Shown here piece after piece: positions 11,813-21,488 of a stretch of DNA of 64,000 bases. The stretch is from an uncultured Sutterella sp. (GTDB taxonomy: Bacteria; Pseudomonadota; Gammaproteobacteria; Burkholderiales; Burkholderiaceae_F). Both the position numbers and the translations under genes were made by a program. The notes beneath the pieces are model-generated. The model was not told the DNA's origin and did no database searches. It saw nothing but the letters and a program-made list of their open reading frames with translations. The DNA is taken from positions 103,236 to 167,235 of the forward strand of contig CAJKAP010000004.1 in NCBI GenBank assembly GCA_905197905.1. Reading direction: 5' to 3'. The stretch's first letter is position 1, and each line of letters begins with the position of its first letter.

Positions 11813-12181
11813 TTATTTTTCGAGCCACTTCTTCATCTGCTTGATTTCAGGGTCCTGAGCCTTAATGATCTGTTCGGCCAACTTGCGCATTTCAGGGTCC
11901 TTGCCGTACTTCAATTCGATTTCGGCCATCTTGATAGCGCCAGCATGATGCGGAATCATGGAGCGAGCAAAGGCACGGTCAGCGTCAGCATCTTTGATGC
12001 CTTCCATCATGTCTTTGTGCATGTCGCCCATCGATTCTACGTATTCCTTTTCATGAGCAGTCTGAGCGCTCTGATGCATGCTATGCATATCGTGCGCGTT
12101 TTCTGCGGTAGCGGCAGCAGCCACACCAGAAAGCGAAGCAACCAAAAGACCAACCAAAAGATTCGATTTGAGACTTTTCAT
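11813..12181 (-). CDS. Secreted DUF305 (CopM-like) protein
   Basis: A 122-residue protein with an N-terminal signal peptide (KSLKSNLLVGLLVASLSGVAAAA) and a four-helix DUF305 domain. Met/His-rich spots HDMHSMHQ and MGDMHKDMMEG come before the family signature SMIPHHAGAIKMAEIELKYG. The related cyanobacterial CopM binds copper; metal binding in the periplasm is therefore plausible here. The ATG at 12181 was chosen because AAAGGAAC precedes it and it gives a clean signal peptide. Confidence 0.88.
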   Translation of the reverse strand: MKSLKSNLLVGLLVASLSGVAAAATAENAHDMHSMHQSAQTAHEKEYVESMGDMHKDMMEGIKDADADRAFARSMIPHHAGAIKMAEIELKYGKDPEMRKLAEQIIKAQDPEIKQMKKWLEK

Positions 12182-12339
12182 TTGTGTTCCTTTATTGTTT
12201 GTCACTCCAAGTGTCCTTGGGGTTTAGGTTTGAAGTTAGGACTCAAGTTTGCACACCGAGTGTTAACTTTGCGTTAAATGAAAGTTTCCGTTTCAAGTTT
12301 TTAAGATTGCTTGCATTCTTTAGCGTCTACAAAAAGTTT

Positions 12340-12380
12340 GAGGCGCTTCTCCTTTTTCTTTGGAGAAGCGCCTCATTTTT
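12340..12380. terminator. Strong bidirectional terminator between antiporter and DUF305 genes
   Basis: GAGGCGCTTCTCC (12340-12352) pairs with GGAGAAGCGCCTC (12362-12374) with A/T-rich flanks on both sides. It lies just after the antiporter gene stop. Confidence 0.85.
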
Positions 12381-12400
12381 AGCCAAGAATGATTTCTCGA

Positions 12401-13942
12401 TTAGGCAGCCGCTGGCGTTTTATCGCGACGCATAAAGTGCAAAGCCGTCGTCACGACAATCAACAAGACCACTGCCGTTCCCAAGGAGAGCGGCAAATTG
12501 GCGCCAGAAAGACCCGCCACGAGGTAGCCCACGAAAGCGCAGCCTGCCACGAGCAAACTATAGGGGAGCTGCGTGGAGACGTGTTCCATGTGATTACACC
12601 CAGCCCCAGCCGAAGAGAGAATCGTGGTATCGGAAATTGGCGAGCAATGGTCCCCAAAGACCGCCCCTGCGAGCGTGGCGGAAAGGCCCACAATAATCAA
12701 GTTCGGATCAATAGCGGCCACAACTGGCATCACGATCGGCAAGAGAATCCCGAAGGTCCCCCAAGCGGTCCCTGTCGAGAACGAGAGGAAGGCGGCGATC
12801 AAGAAGACCATGGCAGGCAAGAACACAGCCCACTCTGCCCCACCCGCGGTCACCAAGGACTGCACGAACAAGGGAGTCTGGAGCAAATCACGGCAAACGC
12901 CAGAGAGCGTCCAAGCGAGCACCAAAATGATGTTGGCAGGGAGCATCAATTTCATCCCTTCCACGAGCCCCGTCATAAAGTCGGTGAAAGGCACCAAACC
13001 GCGCGGCACATAAAGAAGGAAAGCGACAATCAACGTGCCGAACGAGGCCCACACGAGCGCAGGCGCAGCCGAGGCATTACCCATCGCGCCACCAAAGGTG
13101 TGGTAGGCAGGGTCATCACCCCAGTAGCCACCCGAATAGAGGAGCGCCAAAACCGCGAAAACGATCAAGGCGAAAATCGGGATCAACATATCAAAGACGC
13201 GACCGCGAGCGTTCGATTTCGGCGGTTCGGCCGACGTGGTCGAACTCGTATCTTCTTCCCCACGCTGAGCGCGTTCTTCAGAGCGGCGCATCGGACCGAA
13301 GTCGTAGCCCGTAAAGACGATGAAGAAAACCATTAAGACGCAAAGGAGCGCATAGAAATTCCATGGAATCGATGCCACAAAGGCAGCCATATCGCTCTCA
13401 AAGAGGTCACTTCCTTTCAAGGAAGAGCCCACTGCTGCGGCCCAAGAACTCACTGGCGCAATAATACAAATAGGCGCCGCCGTCGAGTCGATAATATAGG
13501 CGAGCTTCGCGCGTGAGATCTTATACTGGTCGCAGATCGGGCGCATCACAGTACCCACGGTCAAGCAGTTGAAGTAGTCGTCAATAAAGATCAACACCCC
13601 TAAACCACCCGTCGCACCCAAGGCGCTACGGCGACCTTTAATCTTGCTCACAGCCCACTTACCATAGGCTTTCGTACCGCCCGACATGGCCACGACGTAA
13701 ACGAGCGCCCCCAGGAGCGAGCAGAAAATCAAAATACTAAAGTCCACCTTGTTGCCCATCGTGGTGAACGCCGTTTCAAGCGTTCCCATGAGCACATTGC
13801 CGTTAGTACCAACGGTATAAATCAAGGTGCCTGTCAAAATCCCCAAAAGCAAAGAAGAAAGCACTTCTTTGGTAATCAAGGCAAGCGCAATGGCCACGAT
13901 TGGCGGAATAATCGAGAGCCATCCAGCGTTAAAGGGTTCCAT
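12401..13942 (-). CDS. Na+/H+ antiporter, NhaC family
   Basis: A 513-residue polytopic inner-membrane protein of the NhaC family, with about a dozen hydrophobic segments and the family-type stretches GVLIFIDDYFNCLTVGTVMRP and STGTAWGTFGILLPI followed by GAVFGDHCSPISDTTILSSAGAGC. Members exchange sodium for protons, and some move amino or organic acids, so the substrate is likely but not certain. It is a single-gene unit with its own terminator and a long (over 300 bp) upstream region. Confidence 0.88.
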   Translation of the reverse strand: MEPFNAGWLSIIPPIVAIALALITKEVLSSLLLGILTGTLIYTVGTNGNVLMGTLETAFTTMGNKVDFSILIFCSLLGALVYVVAMSGGTKAYGKWAVSKIKGRRSALGATGGLGVLIFIDDYFNCLTVGTVMRPICDQYKISRAKLAYIIDSTAAPICIIAPVSSWAAAVGSSLKGSDLFESDMAAFVASIPWNFYALLCVLMVFFIVFTGYDFGPMRRSEERAQRGEEDTSSTTSAEPPKSNARGRVFDMLIPIFALIVFAVLALLYSGGYWGDDPAYHTFGGAMGNASAAPALVWASFGTLIVAFLLYVPRGLVPFTDFMTGLVEGMKLMLPANIILVLAWTLSGVCRDLLQTPLFVQSLVTAGGAEWAVFLPAMVFLIAAFLSFSTGTAWGTFGILLPIVMPVVAAIDPNLIIVGLSATLAGAVFGDHCSPISDTTILSSAGAGCNHMEHVSTQLPYSLLVAGCAFVGYLVAGLSGANLPLSLGTAVVLLIVVTTALHFMRRDKTPAAA

Positions 13943-14357
13943 GGAAAAAATCCTTTGAGTTGAAGGCGTGACCAGAAAGAGTCCTCTCTCTCAAAGCCAC
14001 ATTTAAAAATGAGAGTTTCCTTTTTCAATTTCCTCTCGTGAACTCTTCTCTTTCTTTAAGAATTTTGTGCGCGAGAAAAGCCCACTTTAGGCAGGAGTGA
14101 GTTTAGCAAGAGTTCTCTGCTTCTTGGCGTTTTCTAGGGGGCGAGTTGCGAGAAAAACGCCTTCGATCCCGATGGCTCAAAGAAACTAATGAGAAAACCC
14201 TACTCTAGGTATTAAGTCTTTGATTTAATTGAAGTTTTTAGTGTTCAGGTAGCGCTTTTGTCAGCAAAAGCCAATTTTGAGACGCAAAAAAAGGACACTT
14301 TTTGTCGTACGAAATCGTTTTTTCCGTACAAGAAAGTGTCCTTTTCCTCTAAAAAAA
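13943..14357. other. Intergenic region upstream of the antiporter gene
   Basis: This gap holds the upstream region of the NhaC gene and, at its right end, the endonuclease terminator. The leader may be long, but no known riboswitch motif could be recognised by eye and no convincing promoter was found. Confidence 0.35.
14286..14345 (-). terminator. Endonuclease I terminator
   Basis: On the minus strand AAAAGGACACTTTCTTGTACGG pairs imperfectly with CGTACGACAAAAAGTGTCC, followed by TTTTTTT. It begins about a dozen bases past the endonuclease stop. Confidence 0.85.
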
Positions 14358-15164
14358 TTAGCGGTTATTTTGCATCCATTTCGTGGTGTATGGGAGACCT
14401 AACTTCTTACAGGCCTTCACAACAAACGGATTCTGGTTGCCTTGATAGGCTTCAATACGGGCAGCTCTCACGCATTCCCACGCATCAACGGGGTACTGCT
14501 CATTCCACGCGTCCACCAACTTTTGCATTCTGTCGCTCAAGCGATAGTGTGCCGGATACGTGTCTGCCATATAGAGCATCGCACGGGCAATACGACCGCG
14601 AGAGCGTTCTGGCGGCTCGGCGTATTTCCCCTGCACTTTCATCTCGCACGTTCCAAAAGTATTCGGGACAAAGTCAAGAATGCGGTACTGGTAGTTAGAG
14701 CGCAAGGCGTTCACTGCCCCAACTGCTGGGAAAAGGTTATACATATCCGCCTGAATATAGCGGTAGGTCTGGTTCGCGTCGTTGGCGCAACGGCGGCCTT
14801 TATAGCGATGACCTTTGTTGTCTAAGCAGTGGTTAGAGCCTTCTCGCCACTCTTTAAACGACTGACCAAAGTGTTCTGCTGGAACCACATGCTCCCACTC
14901 GACTCGCGTCGCGCGCTCTTTGTGCGCAGGCGTGTAAAAGCCGTTAGGAAGCGTCACTTCCTTTGTTTTACGATCAAAGGGATAGCCGCAATAAAGCGTT
15001 GTGGCATGGTCAAAATACACCTTGCGAAGCAACTCTTTTTTCGCGATCTGGAAGTCGTCATTTTTGGTGTTACCCGGATTGGGGGCGTCCGCTGCAACGC
15101 TCACCCCCATCGCTAAAGTCCTGGCAACGGCCAGAAGTCCCTTCGCCATCGTGGAAAAATTCAT
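14358..15164 (-). CDS. Endonuclease I (EndA/Dns-type), secreted
   Basis: A 268-residue secreted nuclease of the endonuclease I family, which non-specifically cuts DNA in the periplasm or outside the cell. After a signal-like N-terminus ending near VSVAADA, the domain carries the expected catalytic motif VEWEHVVPAEHFG, the conserved GSNHCLDNKGHRYKGRRCAN and ADMYNLFPAVGAVNALRSNY. The ATG at 15164 was chosen for its GAGGA ribosome-binding site and leader; a longer 5' extension has no support. Such nucleases can act as barriers to incoming DNA. Confidence 0.93.
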   Translation of the reverse strand: MNFSTMAKGLLAVARTLAMGVSVAADAPNPGNTKNDDFQIAKKELLRKVYFDHATTLYCGYPFDRKTKEVTLPNGFYTPAHKERATRVEWEHVVPAEHFGQSFKEWREGSNHCLDNKGHRYKGRRCANDANQTYRYIQADMYNLFPAVGAVNALRSNYQYRILDFVPNTFGTCEMKVQGKYAEPPERSRGRIARAMLYMADTYPAHYRLSDRMQKLVDAWNEQYPVDAWECVRAARIEAYQGNQNPFVVKACKKLGLPYTTKWMQNNR

Positions 15165-15459
15165 TCTTGGTTCCTCTTGAATCTTCTTCAAAAATGCCCG
15201 TCTTTCAGGCAAGTTTGCACATTCTCGCACATGGTGTTTTCTTCTGTCAAAAAACGCCTTTCCTTCTCTTAGTGAGAATGAGAAGAATTCCGCCCTTTCG
15301 CTACAAATTAAAGCTAGTCAAGCGACACTTTCTCCTTTATACTTAACTCAATCTTAAAAGAAAACAGAGAGTCCAAGCCTCTTCTTTTAAGACCGATACA
15401 CAACCTCAAGAGCATGACCCCCATGGCTCGGTTGTGATCAACCGCCCAAGGAGAAAAAT

Positions 15460-15816
15460 ATGATGAAAAAGACGCTGATTGCAACCACCCTAGTCGCCTT
15501 GAGTATGGCTTTTGCGTCGATCTCTGCCAGCGCTGCTGATCAGTTTGGTGCAGATCGTCACGTTGCCAAAGGCATTAAGTGTGAAATGTGCCACGGCGCG
15601 GATAAGGCCAATCCACAAGAGCCTACGATTGAAACGTGCTCGGGTTGCCACAACATCAAGCAGTTGGTTGAAAAAACCAAAGATGTGAAGCCGCAAAATC
15701 CCCATATGTCGCCGCACTATCAGGATCAGTTGGATTGCATCAACTGCCATATCATGCATGGTCCAACGGAAAACTTCTGCGACCAGTGCCACAGTTTCGG
15801 GTTCAAAGTGCCTTAA
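15460..15816 (+). CDS. Periplasmic tetraheme c-type cytochrome
   Basis: A 118-residue protein with a signal peptide (KKTLIATTLVALSMAFASISASA) and four CxxCH haem-binding motifs: CEMCH, CSGCH, CINCH and CDQCH, plus extra His for axial ligation. The size matches small tetraheme cytochromes of the cytochrome c3/FccA-haem-domain type that carry electrons from quinol dehydrogenases to periplasmic reductases. No reductase is adjacent; it faces a sensor-kinase pair typical of respiratory control. It ends in its own terminator. Confidence 0.93.
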   Translation: MMKKTLIATTLVALSMAFASISASAADQFGADRHVAKGIKCEMCHGADKANPQEPTIETCSGCHNIKQLVEKTKDVKPQNPHMSPHYQDQLDCINCHIMHGPTENFCDQCHSFGFKVP

Positions 15817-15870
15817 AGTTCTTTAGCGTTCGTGTTCCTTTGCCTGGCACACTCATTTGAACCTACCGGG

Positions 15871-15905
15871 AAAGTCTCCAGCTTCAAACACTGGAGACTT
15901 TCTTC
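15871..15905. terminator. Convergent terminator between cytochrome and response regulator
   Basis: AAAGTCTCCAG pairs with CTGGAGACTTT (15871-15901). It serves the cytochrome gene on plus and can act for the regulator gene on minus. Confidence 0.85.
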
Positions 15906-15922
15906 TATCCTCTCTAGCTTTC

Positions 15923-16555
15923 TTATCGCTGCGCCTTCTGAATGAGGCGAATGGCACGCGTTAACTGCGCCACACCTTTGACGCCTAATTTGCTCGAAGC
16001 GTCTCCTCGGTGCACTTGCACCGTTTTTGCGGAAATGCCTAAACGCTCTGCAATCTCACGGTTAAGGAGTCCTTCTGCCACCAAGCTCGCAATATCTTGT
16101 TCGCGAGGCGTGAGCGTCATCCAGCGCTTCACATATTCCTCGGCATCCTCTCCACTTCCAGGATTGCGCTCTAGGGCACGATAAATCGCCGAGAGCACTT
16201 TTTCTCGATCAGCGGATTTCTCAACAAATGCAACCGCGCCTTTTTGCATCGTTTCTACCGCCATTTCAATCGTCCCATAGGCCGAAAGGAACACAATGGG
16301 AAGCGTAATCGCGCGCTTTCGCATTTCTTCTTGCAACTCGAGTCCACTCATCCCGTCCATACGCACATCAAGAAGCAGGCAGCCAGGACGCGAAGGCATA
16401 TCGTTCACGAGAAAGTCGTGCGCAGACGGGTAGACTGCCACAGCAAAGCCTTCTTTGCGGAGCATGAAAGCCAGTGACTCTCTCACATCGGCTTCATCAT
16501 CGACGACGCGAATGAGCATATCGGTGGTGTTTTCAGCAATCTCCTCACGGGTCAT
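15923..16555 (-). CDS. FixJ/TtrR-type response regulator
   Basis: A 210-residue two-component regulator: receiver domain (acidic pocket DDEAD near 19-23, phospho-acceptor Asp63 in LLLDVRMDG, Thr/Ser-Ala and Lys positions later) and a C-terminal LuxR-type helix-turn-helix (LTPREQDIASLVAEGLLNREIAERLGISAKTVQVHR). It starts about 20 bases after the sensor kinase gene ends, so it is the cognate partner. The pairing with a PhnD-domain kinase resembles TtrS/TtrR, which controls tetrathionate respiration in Salmonella. Confidence 0.92.
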   Translation of the reverse strand: MTREEIAENTTDMLIRVVDDEADVRESLAFMLRKEGFAVAVYPSAHDFLVNDMPSRPGCLLLDVRMDGMSGLELQEEMRKRAITLPIVFLSAYGTIEMAVETMQKGAVAFVEKSADREKVLSAIYRALERNPGSGEDAEEYVKRWMTLTPREQDIASLVAEGLLNREIAERLGISAKTVQVHRGDASSKLGVKGVAQLTRAIRLIQKAQR

Positions 16556-16574
16556 GGTGTGTCTCTCTCAATCG

Positions 16575-18683
16575 TTAAAGGGTTCCATTGTCTGTTGGCG
16601 GTGTGACTTCGGGCAGTGGCCAAGTCACTCGAGCACATAGCCCGCCTTCAGCATTGCGTGAAAAGTCGACTCGTCCGAGTGTCAAACTCGCTAAGTGACG
16701 AATGATGGTGAGCCCAAGACCCAGTCCATCGGGCTTAGTGCTCTCCAAAACGCTCGCTTCCATTCGGCGAAGATCCGCCTCGGTCACCGCACCTCCATTG
16801 TCACTCACCGTCAAGGTGAAGCTCGTCGCTAACGCCTTATTCTCTTGCTCATAGTTGGGCGTGAGCGAGACGGTGATGCGAGGCTTTTCTTTTTCGCGTG
16901 TCGCATCGGCTGCGTTACTCAAAAGGTTCAGAATGATCAATTCAAAGTCAAGAAGTTCCATCGCAAAGCGAATCGGAGCCAATTCTCCTAGGTGAATTTC
17001 AATGCCTTGCGACTTCGCGGTGAGCTTAAAGCTCTCCACCGCATCGCGCACTTCTTTATCTAGAGAAAGCATCTCGCGCTTGGCGCTACCTAGTTTTTCA
17101 CGACGTCCTTTGGTATAGGCTCGCACGCGCTCCACAATCGCCGAGGCTTTTTGCGTTTGCGCTTCAATTTGCGCGAGCGCCTCCATGAGTTCCTCTGTTT
17201 GTGTCGCATCGTCTTCTAGTGTGCGCTCTGCGCCTCGCGTGAGGTTGCGAATACTGGTGAGCGGTTGCAGAAGTTCATGCGTGAGTACATTGCTCATCTG
17301 GTTCACCGCCCCAATGCGTTGCAAAGCTTCTAATTGACGGGTTGTCTCAAGCGCCGCCGCTTTCATTTCGCGCTCGCGCTCATAGAGGTGCTGAAGCTCT
17401 CGGGTGCGACGATTCACAAGCCGTCGCAAGAGGAATCCGTGCGCTACCAAGGCCGCAATCACGAGGAGCACTACGGCAATCTCCTTTCGATAGCGATAAA
17501 TGACGCCTTCTGCGCTCGTCATTGTGAGGTAGCTATAAGGTCCCAACTGCAAGGTTTTGTAGAGCGCTGCCGCTTTACCGTAGTCCGTACTCATGTCCCA
17601 AAAAGCGGAGTTTGCGGGAATCGCGTCCGAGAGAAACACCTCTGCCATTTCCTTAGCCACCTTGGCAGAGAGCGTCGGCGCAAAGCTCACGACCCAGCCT
17701 GGATACGCTTGTGTGGAATGAATACACTCGAGTCCATCTTGCGCGACGGGCGAGAGGATTTTGAGGCCTTCAAGCGGTTTTTCGCCTTCTCTCAAAATAA
17801 GGTTTTCGAGAAAACACGAACGCAAAATGCCTGATTGGTAACGCCCTGCTTGCACGTCAGCGACCACTTGGCGCTGCTCTCCATAACCATGCGTCCCATG
17901 TACTTCTCCCGTGAAATTGGTTTTCCGCGCGATTTCTGCGCGCACTGGCAAATAACCACTCATCGGTTCTTCCGCAAGCGTCGCAATCGGTCCACTCAGA
18001 ATGTCTTCGAGTTTTTTGAAGTTCGAGTCTTCTCGCACAATCACCACACCCGCATAGGCACTATTGGGATCCTGCGCCACTGGAGGCACTAAGGCCGCTA
18101 AGGCAGAAAGTCCTGTCGCGACACCTTCTAAATAGAAACCCGTCTCCGTAATAAACACGTCCATTGTGCGGTTTCGCATCGCCTCTTCGAGCTTTTCGCG
18201 CTCCACCACTTTCACATCAAAGGTGTACTGAGGAAGCGAAGCTTCTAGTAGCAGCATCGTCTGGCGAATAATGGCGAGCTCTTCCGAAGGTTCCGATACC
18301 CACTCAACGCCAATACGAATCGTAGGCGTTTCTTCGCCTTTGGCTACGCGGTTGTTTTCAACGTTAGAAGACGGAAAACGAATATACGGTGGCACGGGTA
18401 AATCCACTGGCTCCGCATAGAGCGGCTCACGAGGCTCGGACTGAATTTCGATGCCCATCGACTGAGTTGGAGCGTGTGGCGTAATCGAAGGCGAAGCATT
18501 TTCTGGCGCAAAAGACCACGCCGTCGCGGGAATCTCAGGTGGCTCTTCGCGACTCGCCTCTTCGGGAAGCGGTTCTGTGGCCAACAGCGCGCTACTTGCG
18601 CCCAGCGTGAAAAGAGAAAAGAGCGCGAGCGCAATCGGCTTTTGCCAAGTTTGGCTTCGCTTTTTAAGGCGCTTTGCTCGCAT
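16575..18683 (-). CDS. Sensor histidine kinase with periplasmic PhnD-like domain (TtrS-like)
   Basis: A 702-residue inner-membrane sensor. An N-terminal membrane anchor is followed by a periplasmic domain (about 90-370) resembling PhnD/phosphonate-type binding proteins (IRIGVEWVSEPSEELAIIRQTM; DVFITETGFYLEGVATG), a membrane segment near 395-420, and the kinase core. The phospho-acceptor His is in LTHELLQPLTSIRNL (about 469), the N box is NLLSNAADAT, and the G boxes are DNGGAV and GLGLGL. The ATG at 18683 has AAGGAG eight bases upstream; a TTG further upstream lacks one. TtrS has this architecture and senses tetrathionate; the ligand here is unknown. Confidence 0.9.
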   Translation of the reverse strand: MRAKRLKKRSQTWQKPIALALFSLFTLGASSALLATEPLPEEASREEPPEIPATAWSFAPENASPSITPHAPTQSMGIEIQSEPREPLYAEPVDLPVPPYIRFPSSNVENNRVAKGEETPTIRIGVEWVSEPSEELAIIRQTMLLLEASLPQYTFDVKVVEREKLEEAMRNRTMDVFITETGFYLEGVATGLSALAALVPPVAQDPNSAYAGVVIVREDSNFKKLEDILSGPIATLAEEPMSGYLPVRAEIARKTNFTGEVHGTHGYGEQRQVVADVQAGRYQSGILRSCFLENLILREGEKPLEGLKILSPVAQDGLECIHSTQAYPGWVVSFAPTLSAKVAKEMAEVFLSDAIPANSAFWDMSTDYGKAAALYKTLQLGPYSYLTMTSAEGVIYRYRKEIAVVLLVIAALVAHGFLLRRLVNRRTRELQHLYEREREMKAAALETTRQLEALQRIGAVNQMSNVLTHELLQPLTSIRNLTRGAERTLEDDATQTEELMEALAQIEAQTQKASAIVERVRAYTKGRREKLGSAKREMLSLDKEVRDAVESFKLTAKSQGIEIHLGELAPIRFAMELLDFELIILNLLSNAADATREKEKPRITVSLTPNYEQENKALATSFTLTVSDNGGAVTEADLRRMEASVLESTKPDGLGLGLTIIRHLASLTLGRVDFSRNAEGGLCARVTWPLPEVTPPTDNGTL

Positions 18684-18863
18684 TGCTTCTCTCCTTCGTG
18701 GTTGATCATGTCGTGGTTTGGTCTTAGCGCTTTTTCTGGTCAAAATCGAAAAAGCGCTCTTCTCGTCTTCTCGAGAATTAATAGTTAAAATATTAGCGCA
18801 TTCTAGAAGTCGGCATCGTGCCCGCTTCGCTCGCCACTAGAGAAACCTCAAAAGGACGCTTCA

Positions 18864-19307
18864 ATGGTCTTAACGTTTGACATCCTTATTCTTGCGCTTT
18901 TTGCCATCGTCGGCGCAATGGCCGCTTTCTTCGGGCTTTCGCGCGTTCTGCGCGCAATTTCGCTCTCTAGAAACGGAACACCCGCTAAAGCGAAGTGTAT
19001 ACGTATAAATACGCAGGAAAAAATGATGCGCCAAAACGAGGGCCCAATGACGGAACTCCGCTACCAGTCTGTGGTTGCGTTCCATTTGCCCAATGGCAAG
19101 CCCATTGAAGCCCCTTTGCTTTCTAAGAAAAGTCGTGAAAAATGTCTTTCTATCGGTCAAACCGTTAACATTCTTTACAACCCAGACCGCCCTACCGAGG
19201 TGATCGTCGTGGGAGATAAATCCCCAATTATTATCGGACTTCTTATGACGCTCGGTGGCACAGTCTTTTTGGCGATCTCGCTTTCTCTTCTGAGAACGCA
19301 AATTTGA
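18864..19307 (+). CDS. DUF3592 membrane protein
   Basis: A 147-residue protein with a membrane segment at each end and a soluble middle (KAKCIRINTQEKM ... VVAFHLPNGKPIEAPLLSKKS ... VNILYNPDRPTEVIV) typical of DUF3592 proteins. Function unknown in the family; no catalytic motif is evident. It is divergent from the sensor kinase gene. Confidence 0.8.
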   Translation: MVLTFDILILALFAIVGAMAAFFGLSRVLRAISLSRNGTPAKAKCIRINTQEKMMRQNEGPMTELRYQSVVAFHLPNGKPIEAPLLSKKSREKCLSIGQTVNILYNPDRPTEVIVVGDKSPIIIGLLMTLGGTVFLAISLSLLRTQI

Positions 19308-19559
19308 CAATACGTGTCTACACTTAAGTCAAGATACCTAATACTTTCGGTATGGTGACATTCCCAAGTCCGAGTGCTACACTCAAGAAAACAAAATAAA
19401 TTCTATCGAGTTTCAAGACTTAATAGTTTTTATTAATTGATAATTCTTTGGGTGTTTTCCAAGGCCCTACTAAGGCGCAATCTCTGCTAACCTTGTCGGG
19501 CTTTTCCATGAGTTGCAAACACTATGGAACTCACCTAGTCGTTCTTCAAGGAGTGAAAG

Positions 19560-21017
19560 ATGAACCTCGACAAAAAATATGGTCTTTTCATTAACGGTGA
19601 ATGGGTTGACGCTGAAGGCGGTAAGACCTTTGAAACGTTTAACCCTGCCACGGGTGAAAAGCTCGCTGACTGCGCTGACGCCTCGGCTGCTGATATTGAA
19701 CGCGCTGTGCAAGCTGCTCGCGCTGCTTTCCCGGGCTGGAGCCAGACCTCCGTTCAGGACCGCTCCAACTTGCTCTTAAAGATCGCTGATGTGATCGAAG
19801 CCAACCTTGACCACTTGGCTCGCGTGGAAACGCTGGACAACGGTAAGCCGATCCGCGAAACCACGTTAGTCGACCTTCCCTTGACGGTTGACCACTTCCG
19901 CTACTTCGCTGGCGCTATCCGCGCTGAAGAAGGTACCGCCACGATGATTGATAAGGACACGATGAGCATCGTCCTTCATGAACCGATCGGTGTGGTGGGT
20001 CAGATTATTCCTTGGAACTTCCCGATTTTGATGGCTGCCTGGAAGTTGGCTCCGGCCTTGGCTGCAGGTAACACCGTCGTGATCAAGTCCTCCTCCGCTA
20101 CCCCGCTCTCTTTAAACGAAATGATTAAGCTCATTTCGCCCTTGCTCCCGAAGGGTGTCGTGAACGTGATCACGGGTCGCGGTTCGGTCTCTGGTCAGGC
20201 CATGTTGGATAATCCTGGCTTTGACAAGTTGGCCTTCACGGGTTCGACGGATGTGGGCTACAGTGTCGCTGAAGCTGCTGCCAAGCGCTTGATTCCGGCT
20301 ACGCTCGAATTGGGTGGTAAGTCCGCCAATATCGTCTTTGATGACGCTCAGATCGACAAGGCCATTGAAGGGGCTCAGATCGGTATTCTCTTTAACCAGG
20401 GTCAGGTCTGCTGCGCGGGTTCCCGTATCTTCGTGCAGGAAGGCATCTATGATGAATTCGTGAAGAAGCTCTCCGAAGCCTTTGAAAAGGTGAAAGTGGG
20501 CGATCCTCTCGATATGTCCACCCAGGTGGGTAGCCAGGTGAACGTTCGTCAGTTGAACAAGATCATGAGCTATGTGGAAGTCGCTCAGAAGGAAGGCGCT
20601 AAGGTGATCGCTGGCGGTAAGCCCGCCTCTGATAAGGGCGCTTTCATGCGTCCGACCTTGATCGCTGACGTGGACAACAAGATGCGCGTTGCTCAGGAAG
20701 AAATCTTCGGGCCGGTCGCTGTGTTGATCAAGTTTAAGACCGAAGACGACGTGGTCAAGATGGCTAACGAATCCGACTTCGGTTTGGGTGGCGCTGTGTG
20801 GACGCGCGACATTAACCGCGCTTTGCGTGTGGCTGGCGCTGTGCGCACGGGTCGTATGTGGGTCAACACCTACAACGAACTCCCTGCTCACGCTCCGTTC
20901 GGTGGCTACAAGAAGTCCGGTATCGGTCGTGAAACCCACAAGATGATGTTGGCCCACTACTCTCAGGCCAAGAACATCTTCATCTCGCTTTCTGAACAGA
21001 AACGCGGCTTCTTCTAA
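19560..21017 (+). CDS. NAD(P)-dependent aldehyde dehydrogenase
   Basis: A 485-residue member of the aldehyde dehydrogenase superfamily, oxidising an aldehyde to the acid in the cytoplasm. Visible are IIPWNFPILMAAWKLAPALAAGNTVVIKSS (cofactor site), the general-base Glu in LELGGKSANIVF (about 250) and the nucleophile Cys in FNQGQVCCAGSR (about 283), then EEIFGPV. The overall form (MDLDKKYGLFINGEW-like N-terminus) is that of class 1/2 enzymes acting on acetaldehyde and similar substrates. Codon use is strongly biased, suggesting high expression. GGAG precedes the start, and a strong terminator follows. Confidence 0.93.
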   Translation: MNLDKKYGLFINGEWVDAEGGKTFETFNPATGEKLADCADASAADIERAVQAARAAFPGWSQTSVQDRSNLLLKIADVIEANLDHLARVETLDNGKPIRETTLVDLPLTVDHFRYFAGAIRAEEGTATMIDKDTMSIVLHEPIGVVGQIIPWNFPILMAAWKLAPALAAGNTVVIKSSSATPLSLNEMIKLISPLLPKGVVNVITGRGSVSGQAMLDNPGFDKLAFTGSTDVGYSVAEAAAKRLIPATLELGGKSANIVFDDAQIDKAIEGAQIGILFNQGQVCCAGSRIFVQEGIYDEFVKKLSEAFEKVKVGDPLDMSTQVGSQVNVRQLNKIMSYVEVAQKEGAKVIAGGKPASDKGAFMRPTLIADVDNKMRVAQEEIFGPVAVLIKFKTEDDVVKMANESDFGLGGAVWTRDINRALRVAGAVRTGRMWVNTYNELPAHAPFGGYKKSGIGRETHKMMLAHYSQAKNIFISLSEQKRGFF

Positions 21018-21488
21018 TCCTTTCCTGGCAAGGCTCGGAGACGTCTGAGCCTTTCAGAAAATTAACGGAAGAATCTAGAGGCTTCTCAATTGAGAAGCCT
21101 TTTTTTGGCTAAAAAAATTTCATCTCTTGGAGGTCTAGGTAATTTTGCTTAGTACTTTCCCGAATCCCTCTAGACTTTCCCCACTTTGAAGCCTACTATG
21201 AGAGGCGCAGATCTCAGTGAGTATCTCGCCTATTCACCTGTGCGAGAGAGGATTTCTCCTTCACCTGGCGTTGAGACAGACGATCAATCAGACTCAGAAA
21301 TCTTCTGTGCTGAGTGGATGCTTTTCGAGTCTCACCAACTCGAAAAAATCGTGGCCCTTTTAGCTGCGCCTTTTCTTCTCCAATGAAAAGACCACCTTCA
21401 CTACCACCGCCATCCAGCTGACTTCACTTGCTCTGCTGAGCCACTCATGGCTCATCACCCACCACCTTCCATTTTGAGGAAATTCATC
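21018..21488. other. Intergenic region between aldehyde dehydrogenase and dipeptidase
   Basis: Holds the dehydrogenase terminator at its left end. The rest has no gene that can be supported; a 66-codon reading frame at 21186-21386 starts with TTG, lacks a ribosome-binding site and resembles nothing recognisable. The dipeptidase promoter must lie here but was not identified. Confidence 0.4.
21079..21108 (+). terminator. Aldehyde dehydrogenase terminator
   Basis: GGCTTCTCAA pairs with TTGAGAAGCC (21080-21099), followed by seven T. Confidence 0.92.

Noticed and set aside
12389..13336. Long plus-strand reading frame opposite the NhaC gene
   Set aside because: Low-complexity His/Arg/Gln-rich translation opposite a clear membrane-protein gene; an antisense artefact.
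21186..21386. 66-codon frame before the dipeptidase gene
   Set aside because: TTG start, no ribosome-binding site, no recognisable protein features.
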